The notes beneath the pieces were generated by a model, which searched no databases, was not told the origin of the DNA, and saw only the letters and a program-made list of their open reading frames with translations. A stretch of DNA of 64,000 nucleotides, taken from positions 161,337 to 225,336 of the forward strand of contig NZ_AOGY02000072.1 in NCBI RefSeq assembly GCF_000332455.1, given 5' to 3'. The position numbers and the translations under genes are program-made. Below, piece after piece: positions 37,723-47,200 of the stretch; positions within the stretch are counted from its first letter, which is position 1, and every line of letters begins with the position of its first letter. This DNA is from Leptospira vanthielii serovar Holland str. Waz Holland = ATCC 700522 (GTDB taxonomy: Bacteria; Spirochaetota; Leptospiria; Leptospirales; Leptospiraceae).

Positions 37723-39024
37723 TTAGGATGCTAAATACTTCCTGATATTTTCTGCGAGAGTTTTATAGATCCATTCAAATTTTGTCTCGTCTTCTTCAAG
37801 TAAGGTGACCCTAAATCCATTTCGGTTACAACAAAAAGAACTAAGTGGAACCACACAAATCCCTGCAGAGGCTAACAGATGTAAAACGAATCTTCTATCA
37901 AGAGCTGCTTTATCCATGAGTGGAGCCACAAAGTCACGAACCTTTGTATTGGAGATAGGAAGAGTCATCTGTGGCTTCAAAGCACCGTCTTCAAATAAAA
38001 CAGTTAAATAAAACGCACCCTTGGGTTGGATGACTTTCACTCCAGGAATTCCCGAAAGGAATGCTGTTGCTTTCTCTGCACGTTTTTTGAACTTTTCATT
38101 TCTAAACTTTAAATGATTTAAAAATTCAGGATGAGAGTATACAAGCGGAATGGAAAGTTGTGGAAGGGTGGTAGAACAAACTTCCAACATTTTTGCATCT
38201 AACAATGATTTAATGTATCTTTCGAAGGTTGGATCGTTTTTACGATTAAAAACTTCAAGCCAACCGCAGCGAGCACCAGGCCATGGAAATTCTTTGGAGA
38301 TAGATCTTAAAGCAAACCCACAAACTTTATCGCCAATGACTTCGGATAAGTGAATACTCCCCCATTCCGAATAATTTACATGGGCATAGGTTTCATCGCA
38401 AATTAAGATGATGTCATATTTTTCGCAAATTTTGACAATCTCTCGCATGACTTCCTTAGGATATACAGCACCAGTAGGATTGTCTGGATTGATGAGAAGA
38501 ATTCCCGCAATCGAATCGTTATATTTTACTTTGTTTTCAATGTCTTGTAAATCAGGCATCCAATCGTTGTCAGGATTTAGTTCATAAGTTAGGTGTTCGT
38601 ATCCAGAATGTGCCGCTTCAGCAGAAGATAACGTAGAATAGGCGGGAGAAGGTCCAAGAATCCTTGCTTCTCGTCTCATAAATCCGAATATTTTTGCAAC
38701 CGCATCCCCAAGGCCATTAAAAAAAAGGATGTCCTCGGAAGTGATCTGGGCCCCACCTCTTTCATTCACTTTGGTTGCTAAAAATTTGCGAGTGGTTTCA
38801 TCCCCTTGGGTTGCCGTATAGGCCCAAGATTTGTTTTGGGCGACAAGTCCACTGACAATGTCCTTCATCCAATTCGGGACGGATTCTCCCTTTTGGATCG
38901 GGTCTCCAATATTTTCCCAGGTGATAGTAACTCCCATTGCCTCGATTTGTTTGGCAAGGGCGACAATCTGGCGGATTTCATAAATGAGTGCATCAGCACC
39001 CGAATGGACTATATTTCTTCTCAT
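37723..39024 (-). CDS. class I/II aminotransferase
   Basis: A 433-residue PLP-dependent aminotransferase. The cofactor-contact Asp is in ILLINPDNPTGAVYP, then ICDETYAHV; the PLP Lys is in SISKEFPWPGARCGWLEV. It is of fold type I, close to alanine/aspartate aminotransferases, but the exact substrate cannot be named. It ends 1 bp before murI. The start ATG at 39024 lies 5 bp after the upstream protease stop. Confidence 0.88.
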   Translation of the reverse strand: MRRNIVHSGADALIYEIRQIVALAKQIEAMGVTITWENIGDPIQKGESVPNWMKDIVSGLVAQNKSWAYTATQGDETTRKFLATKVNERGGAQITSEDILFFNGLGDAVAKIFGFMRREARILGPSPAYSTLSSAEAAHSGYEHLTYELNPDNDWMPDLQDIENKVKYNDSIAGILLINPDNPTGAVYPKEVMREIVKICEKYDIILICDETYAHVNYSEWGSIHLSEVIGDKVCGFALRSISKEFPWPGARCGWLEVFNRKNDPTFERYIKSLLDAKMLEVCSTTLPQLSIPLVYSHPEFLNHLKFRNEKFKKRAEKATAFLSGIPGVKVIQPKGAFYLTVLFEDGALKPQMTLPISNTKVRDFVAPLMDKAALDRRFVLHLLASAGICVVPLSSFCCNRNGFRVTLLEEDETKFEWIYKTLAENIRKYLAS

Positions 39025-39029
39025 AAAAT

Positions 39030-40157
39030 TTACTGGCCTTTTTTATAGGCGGCCTCGACCAAAGGGATCGATAATTCCATCTCTTGGGTATCCCTTAATA
39101 TCTTCAACCGTAAGACGCCTCCCAAACCAACAAGTCCCACTTGTTCGCGCAAATCATTGATATGGCGGATCTGAAGGCCATTGGCCCCCTCAATAAAGTC
39201 GTAACGCCGCAGTCCCCCTTTTTCCGCAGAGGAATTGGGTTCGATATCATAGACCAAAACACCCACCGTTTCCCCAGGAATTCCGAGTGATTTCCTATGG
39301 TCTGGGAGGGGAGCCGTAGCCATCACGCCAAGCGTTGCCGGACGGATGTTCTGTCCTACATTTTGTTCAATTTGACGAAGCACCCTTTTGGCATAATTGA
39401 TGGGAATGGCAAACCCGATCCCGGCGCTCGCACCAGAAGAAGAACGGATCATACGGTTGATTCCCACCACTTCCCCATAGATATTGAGTAGCGGACCACC
39501 ACTGGATCCGGGGTTGATGGCTGTATCCGTTTGGATATGGGTTTGGCCCGTTTCATCCAAATCCTCCCGGGACTTGGCGGAGACCACACCCACAGTAAAA
39601 GTCTTTTCAAGTCCATAAGGCGAACCTACAGCAATAGCCCAGTCCCCCACTTCAATTTCATCGGAATTTCCAAGAAAGGCTGGAGTAAAACGGTCGTTAC
39701 TTGGGATTTTCAAAAGAGCAATATCTGCCCGTTCATGGCTTCCCACGTATCGTGCCGGGAAAATGCGACCATCTGACATGATGATTTCAATGATCTCTGC
39801 ATTTTTAATGACATGGTAATTTGTGACAACAAACCCCCTTTCATCAATGATGAATCCACTCCCAATGGACGAAATCCGATCTTCTCGACTTTCTCCAAAT
39901 GCATAAGGATGGAAAATCATCTCCGTTTTTTTCGTACGTATTGAGACTACAAATTGTTGGGCTTCACGGTAAACGTTCCGAAAACTGGTTTGGATTTGGA
40001 TGGCTTGGCTTTGTTTGCTAGAAGAAATCGGTTTTGGGGAAGCAAACAATTTTGTTACAGCTGATCGAATCTCCGGAAAGAAGATCGCAAACAAAAGTAC
40101 AAAAACTAAAGCAAAGTTAATGTAGACGACTGGCGGAATCGAAGTTTTTCTTTCCAT
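39030..40157 (-). CDS. HtrA/DegP-type serine protease with PDZ domain
   Basis: A 375-residue envelope protease with an N-terminal membrane anchor (about 8-28). The catalytic triad is His in VVTNYHVIKN, Asp in RADIALLKIP and Ser in INPGSSGGPLLN; one PDZ domain occupies about 285-365. With only one PDZ domain it resembles DegS or single-PDZ HtrA. It should degrade or sense misfolded envelope proteins. It diverges from the lipoprotein at 40161 with only 3 bp between the start codons. Confidence 0.93.
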   Translation of the reverse strand: MERKTSIPPVVYINFALVFVLLFAIFFPEIRSAVTKLFASPKPISSSKQSQAIQIQTSFRNVYREAQQFVVSIRTKKTEMIFHPYAFGESREDRISSIGSGFIIDERGFVVTNYHVIKNAEIIEIIMSDGRIFPARYVGSHERADIALLKIPSNDRFTPAFLGNSDEIEVGDWAIAVGSPYGLEKTFTVGVVSAKSREDLDETGQTHIQTDTAINPGSSGGPLLNIYGEVVGINRMIRSSSGASAGIGFAIPINYAKRVLRQIEQNVGQNIRPATLGVMATAPLPDHRKSLGIPGETVGVLVYDIEPNSSAEKGGLRRYDFIEGANGLQIRHINDLREQVGLVGLGGVLRLKILRDTQEMELSIPLVEAAYKKGQ

Positions 40158-40160
40158 AGA

Positions 40161-41246
40161 ATGCCAAAACCCCTTCCACTTTTGTCGATTCCCCTTCCTT
40201 GTCGAACCAAAAAGATTCCAAGAATATTTACGGTTTTACTACTTCCCATTTTTCTTTCTGGGTGTTTGCCGTATTTATTTCACTTAGGTAAGGAACAATC
40301 TTCCATTATCTTGGGTCGTGAAAAAATCGAAGATATTCTAAACCTACCAGGCTTGGATTTAAAAACAAAACAAAAATTATATTTAATCCAAGATGCCAGA
40401 AATTTTGCCATCGGGGAACTAGCGCTAAATGAAAAAGGAGGGTTTGAATACTATACAAAATTAGAAAGGGAAGAAATCGGTTGGAATGTTAGCGCTTCGG
40501 AAGCATTAGAATTAAAATCCTATACATGGTGGTTTCCCATAGCAGGCACTGTTCCCTACAAAGGATTTTTTGATAAACAAATGGCAATCGCACTCGAAAA
40601 AGAATTACAATCCGAAGGATTTGATACTCGCATCCGTGCTATTGGTGGATACTCGACACTTGGTTGGTTTTCTGATCCAGTATTATCACCTCAACTCAGT
40701 TGGCCTGATCATAGACTTGTTGGTCTTGTCTTTCACGAAATGTCTCATTCCACCGTTTATTTACCCGGAGACTCTACACTAAATGAATCTTATGCAAGTT
40801 ATGTGGAAGAAAAAGGTATCGAAATATATTATACAAAAAAAGAGGGTGAAGCTAGTATCCATTTACAAAAGTTTAAAAAAGAAAAGGTTCGCAGAGAAGT
40901 AACATTAAATCTTTTAAAAAAATATGCAGAGGAACTAAAAACTCTCTACTCATCTACATTGGATATAGAAAACAAATGGATCCAAAAAAAATCCATTACG
41001 GCAAAATTCAAAGAAGAAGTGATTTTGAAAAAATTAGTTCCAGAAGAAAAATCCAAAGAATTTTTAGCACGCGAATGGAATAACGAAGATTTTTTAGGCG
41101 CTCTTCGTTACCATTCTGGAGAAGTCAGTTTTGAGTCTTTATTTCTGAAATCAGGAAAAAACTTCCAACAGTTTCATAAAGAAGTAAAAAAACTCTTTGA
41201 TTTACCGGAAGAAGACCGAAAACAATTTTTAAACAAAAATCTTTAA
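40161..41246 (+). CDS. putative aminopeptidase lipoprotein (COG4324 type)
   Basis: A 361-residue protein with a lipoprotein signal (Cys near residue 35, IFLSGC). The zinc motif HEMSHSTVYLPGDSTLNESYASYVEE near residue 192 has the HExxH pair and a downstream Glu, the pattern of the Pfam Aminopep family. It should sit in the envelope. The start codon is 3 bp from that of the divergent htrA-like gene, so the promoters must overlap the opposing coding regions. The stop overlaps that of the giant protein by 4 bp. Confidence 0.82.
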   Translation: MPKPLPLLSIPLPCRTKKIPRIFTVLLLPIFLSGCLPYLFHLGKEQSSIILGREKIEDILNLPGLDLKTKQKLYLIQDARNFAIGELALNEKGGFEYYTKLEREEIGWNVSASEALELKSYTWWFPIAGTVPYKGFFDKQMAIALEKELQSEGFDTRIRAIGGYSTLGWFSDPVLSPQLSWPDHRLVGLVFHEMSHSTVYLPGDSTLNESYASYVEEKGIEIYYTKKEGEASIHLQKFKKEKVRREVTLNLLKKYAEELKTLYSSTLDIENKWIQKKSITAKFKEEVILKKLVPEEKSKEFLAREWNNEDFLGALRYHSGEVSFESLFLKSGKNFQQFHKEVKKLFDLPEEDRKQFLNKNL

Positions 41247-44200
41247 TCTTCGATCATTGCGGATGTATAAAGTTTATATCCAATCCAAAAGCGGTCATCG
41301 ATTGCAGAGTTCCTAGCTGCTTCTTTTCCCTCGGCTAAACGGATATGTAAAGGTTTTGGTAAATCATTCGCTTGCAAAAATTGTTTCAAAAAAAACAAAT
41401 TATGAACTCCTGTTTGAATTCCAGAATGTAATACGAATAGTCCCGTGTTCTCCCTTGCTAGATAATAAGCAACGCCGCTAAAATCATTCGTGTATTGGGC
41501 TGAAGTGCCAATTCTTTGATTTGCATAAATTTTGGCAGTATTTACACCCTTAACTGCTGCATCAAATAAGGGAACTTCGGAACTACACAAATAATTATTT
41601 TGACACCAACCAAGCTCCGTAAAATCAACGTTAAACGGCGCATAACCATCCCTTTTCCCATTCGTTTCCCAAACCATGAGACCTGCATTTATTTCATTCT
41701 CCAATGAGGAATTCCAACCCACGACAGATACATCTGGTTTTTTTGGTGTTATCGAATTAAACTTCAAAACAGGATTGGAAAGAAAATCGGAAACCGAAGC
41801 TACCGAATAATATTCTGTATCTGGCAAAACAATGGGAACAACAGCATGCAGCCCCGAGCTATAAATATAATGTCTATTTGTTTTATTTAATCTTAAACTA
41901 GTTCGATATTTATCGGCTAATGACTCTCTCAAAATCACCTCTTGGCTACCAGATTCAGCTGAACGGAAGTATTTTACTGCCTCCCGATAAATGGATTTAT
42001 TATCAGAAAACATCTCTCGACCTAGTGACTTACCAGAAGCAAAACTCAATAAGTATGTTTTTTTACCAAGGTCAAATAGGCCGTGAAATTCCTGTTTGCC
42101 AATCATCTTCTTTTTCAATCGCTCGGAATAAACTTCAAAGTTAGGAATATGTTTCACATATAGTTCATTATTTGAAAATCGACTAGAAGTAAAACGAAAG
42201 ATTTCTCTTGCAACTGCTAAGTCAAAAAAACTCTCTGAACTATTTTTTTCCAAACTCTGTTGTAAAAGAAAATGGAACAAAAACTCATACTCTTCCCGAA
42301 GTTCTGGGCTCAAAAACTCAGCGCGGTATTTTTTATTAAATTCATTCAAAAGAGAAATAAACTCATCCGGTTTTTTGGATTTAGCCACTTGAAAGAATTT
42401 TAAGAACGGATTTACAAGAGATGATGTCGAAGATTGATTCTTAAGATAATCGCGTTTCCATTTAAAATCATTCCATCTTTCCTGCCAAAAGCGATTCCCA
42501 TCACCTAGTTCTTTATCCATAGACTGTATCTTTGATACGAGTGAATCTGCCATTTCCCATTCACCGCGAAGTAACAAGGCTTTTGCAAGTTCTAATCTAA
42601 AGAATAAAGTGCGATAACTACGTCCCTCTTTCAGCTCTTCAGATACCAAAAGTTCAATCAAAGAATTTACTTCTTGGTTTTTCTGAAAAGGGACAGAACT
42701 CAAAAGTAAATGGAAAAACAATGTCCGGTTTAGGTGAGATAGTTTAGTAAGCACCGACTCACCACTAGTCAAGTATTCAGGAGTTAATGACATTGATTCA
42801 AAGTAACCGGTCTGGAGTTGTTCTTTCCATGCGGAATACAGTCTCAATCGATAAGAATCATAAATAGAATCTGAATATCCAAATTTTGTAAAATCTCGCG
42901 AAAGCACTTTATCATCGAAATTTTTCCAATCTTTTTTAAATCCATAATTGTACGCTGAAGTGGAAGTAAGTGGCGTTAAGTAAATATCCTTATCACCTAA
43001 CAAAAATCCTTTATGAAAGTATAATTCCAAAAGACGGTTTTTAACGACAGTTTTCTCCTTCGGTGTTTTTGCGAGTCGAGTAAGTTTATTCGTTTCCGAT
43101 TCTGCTTCATAAAACAAATAATTTTGAATGTATAAAGATCCCAACCTATATGCTTGCAAAAAAGGATCCTCTTTTGTTTCCACTTTGGACCTGAGATCGT
43201 TTTTTGCGGCGATATCTTTTACATTTCCATTACGGAGTTCGAAATAAAAGTCCAATGCTCCCAAATAAGAATCTGCATCTTCACCAATAAAATCAGAAGA
43301 ATTGTATTTACAATCCTCTCTGTCCTTCGAAGAAAGGCAGGAAACCAAATATTCATAACGAATTTGATTTTGAAAAGAAGATTTCGCATACTTAATCCAA
43401 AGTGGTTTGAAAATAGATTTTCTTGGAACATTTGGGAATATTTCGGTTTTTAATTTTGCTAACTTCAACTCAAGGGCTGGCAATAACTCATCTTCATCAT
43501 TTAACAAAGTCGATGCGGTATAATAGTTTTCGTATGCGTCTATAAATTCTTTGGATTTTTCTTTTTGAAAGCCAACACTAATAAACTGGTTTGCCTTTTC
43601 CCCTAATCCATTTTTTGAAACAGAAAACTCTTTCCAGTTACCAATCAACAAACGGTTCGGATCCCTTGCAAAAAGGTCCAGTCTCATCGATGAATAATCT
43701 TCCTTTTTTTGAGACTGATAAGAAACAATATTCTGAATTCGTTTAGATCGCAAAACTTCATACAATTTACTAATTAGATGCCATTGTTTTTGCGTATTGA
43801 AGTTGGAATCTTCCAACCCTATCACCGAAATTTCAGATCCACTTCCTTGGAAAATTTCTCGAAGTGGAAAAATATAAGATTTTTCATCTCCAAACAAACT
43901 GGTTTGTTTATCGAGAGAACGGTTTGTTACCAAATAATCAGTATCATAAAGATAAACACCTAAGTTTCCCGAGCGTAGAGTGCGGACATTTTTATCTTGT
44001 TTATTTTTTTCTGTTTCACCGTAAGCCGTTACCCACTTTAAGCGGCGTTCATTCCTTTCGAGAAATAACTCATTATGGTTTCTATCAAAAAGAAGGACAG
44101 GAGAAGAATTTATTTTATGATATTCGTTGACAACAGATCTAACCAAACTGCCGCTAACTTTCGGTCCAATAATTTGTATTGTGGGGGAAGGTTCGGTGAG

Positions 44201-47200
44201 TTTCGGTATACAATCACTAATTTCCGTCAGAGATTTGCAAACCGCAGTTTGAAGTTTCCCTTGTTGGAGATGAAAAAAGAATAACGACTCATTGGTCGGG
44301 TATAACCCAATCCATCCATCGGAAAACTCATCTTTTACAGGTCTTTTGGGTTCCAAAAAAGCAGAACGTTCTGGAGATACATTCTTTAGTTTCTCTATGA
44401 TTCCATCTAAATTCTGAACTTCATTTATCTGTTGTTTTAGTGAAATAGTGACTGGCTCGCGTTTCAAAGCTTTTTCTGAAATAACGTTTGTCAGTTTACG
44501 ATATCCCTTTACCCACTTCATTAAGTCCTGGTAATATAAATTTGATTTAGAATCTTCAAATTCAAACTGAGCAGAAATCAAATCGCGAAACAACTCTAAA
44601 CTTCTGAAATTTTCCCAATGGTTGACAAGATTTTTTGTCTGATGAGAAGCCAAATGAACTTCCGAATAGGATTCCAAAAAATCAATCAATCGATGTTTCG
44701 GAGAAAAAAGTCGCACACTGAGATTGGTTTGGTAAGTTTGAATTGCCTCTTTACCGTAACTAAGGTAATTTGTATTTTTTTCTGACCTACTATGGAGTTG
44801 CCCCCATTTGAATTTTTGTGCGTTGGCCCAAAACATTTCTTCATCCAAGCGAAATTCGTAAGCAAGTTCAGATGCCTCTTTCCATTTTTTTTCAGCCATG
44901 TAACTATCGCCTAGCTTCATATAAATGGTGTATAAATTCAATTGAATCCTAACTCTAGTTTGGCGAGAAATTGGATCATTCGAAAGACCAATAACTCGAG
45001 GATCTACAAGTCCTGGGTTTTCCAATATTTCAGCAGCTTTTGCTAAAGTTAATTGATAGTCTTTCTCTTCCTTTTCCAAAAGAAGAGAAAGATAATACAG
45101 GGCTGTTCCGTAGACAATATCAAACTTTGGATTTTCAATTCTAAAACGATTATCACAAAATTCTTTAGTTTCAGAGCAACTAGATGTTTCCTTTTTTTTC
45201 CAAAGATCTAACTGCTCAAAAAACTGCTTCAGTAATATTTGTTTGGTGTCAAATTGGTATTCCGAAGACTCTTGCAAAGAAAATATAGAATATGCATAAT
45301 TTTGGAATAAATTTTCCAAACCTTTGTTTGAAGAATTTCCCAAAAGAATGTCGGCCAATTCTTTATAATGATTAACTGCTTCTACTTGCAATTGGCTTCT
45401 TTGATAAATTTGCGCTTCTACTTGTCTGGACTTAGCTAGGATATTTTTACCAATGATTGTATCATCCAAATCCTTAGAAGTGATCAGTTCATTTCTAACC
45501 TGTATCTCTGATAATGCAGCAGAAAACTCTTCTTGTTCAATATGGTTTTCAATCCGTATACCTAGTGTTAGTAGGTATTTAAAGTCATTGGGAAACTCAC
45601 CTGGAAATCGACCGTCTCCTATGACTCGCAAATTATCGCCAAAAATGACGTTCCAGAAACTCCATTTTCTGTATCGCTGTAAAATCGAATCTGGGTTTGA
45701 CTTATATTCCATTTCAGCGGCATTTAACATTTGATAGGAATCACGAAAACGACCACTTTTCTGAAACGCAATCGCTAGATAATTTGCTAAATTTACAGGA
45801 CTTATAAATTTTACATCTTTGTTGTAGGCTATCGCAGTTTGAAAAGAAGAGATCGCTTCTTCAAAATTTCCAAACTCTAATTCGGAAAGGCCTTTCAAAG
45901 AGAATAGTAATGCCAGCTTAGAGCGTACTTCATTCAACTTACCCAAAGAAACAGAATTTGGATCCGAAGCAGATTCATTTACTGATTGGTAATATTCATT
46001 TTTAAAATAAATATTTATAGATTTTGAAAATTGTTCGGATGCTTTTTTATATTGGCCTTGATAAATCAAAGATTTACCATAATTAAATCGATAGATAGCT
46101 TCCTGTTTGTATCCTTCAAATTGATTTTTAACGGATAGGTAAAGCGAAACGTCTTCTACCTTACGATAACTTTCATTTGCTTTCGGGAAATTACTTAATA
46201 GGAAGTAGTTATTTCCTAAATTGAGATTCAAATCAGAAACCACTTTCCGATCTCGATAGTCTTCTCCTAAAAACACCAAAATTTGATTATAAAGTTCAAT
46301 ATTAGCTTCTAAGTTTTTGTCAGGAAAATATTTTTTATAAAGATCTTCATAAACTTCAGAATCAATTTTTCCTGATTTTGGATTTTTCTGCATTTTGATT
46401 AGATCGACATATTGATACAACCATCCAAGTAACTGATAGGCATCGTAATGAGTTGGATCCGCATAAATAATCCAACGAAGTTCTAGTTCGGCTCTTTTGA
46501 AATTTTCTAAAATTTCAGTCTTACGAACATCTGTCATGGTCCCAGTGGAATAATAATAAGACTCGAAAGTTACATATTTATTGATGAGGTAATAAGAATA
46601 TCCATAGAGTGTTGCAAGGTCCAAATAAGGCCTTGCGCGAGGAACTGCTTGTTTATAATAAAGTTCAGTCCAACTAAGAGCTTTTTCGGACAACACTTCG
46701 ATTTTTTCAAAATCCTTTATATCAACAACTCCACGAAGAAGCTCATTGTCAGTGATAATGGAAGTTACACCGGATAAATTTCCAACAACATTCAACTTAT
46801 CTTTACTCAAAATATTTAGTTGATTTAAAAGTGCACGTTCTTCCTCTTCACGAATCTTTTTTCCAAAACGAAAGATTGTATCAACCATCTTACGTTGATA
46901 GTAAATCGCGTATTCTTTATAGAGAGAATCTAAATACAGGTTCCTTGTTTTTACGAGGAACATGTTCTGGTTGTTAAAAAAATAGTGAAAGGAGGATTGT
47001 AACAAGTCCCCAATCCGTTCAAACTCAACCGCTTTATTTTCAAAATAAAAAAACGCACTTTGGATATCTTCCTCACCCAAATCAACACCAAGAATGGGAT
47101 CATAAAATTCTAGATAAATTTTTAGGTTACGAAGTGCATCTGTAGTATTCCCAGTTGTCTTTTGGTTATAATACTTCAATAAATTTGCGCGTAACAAAAT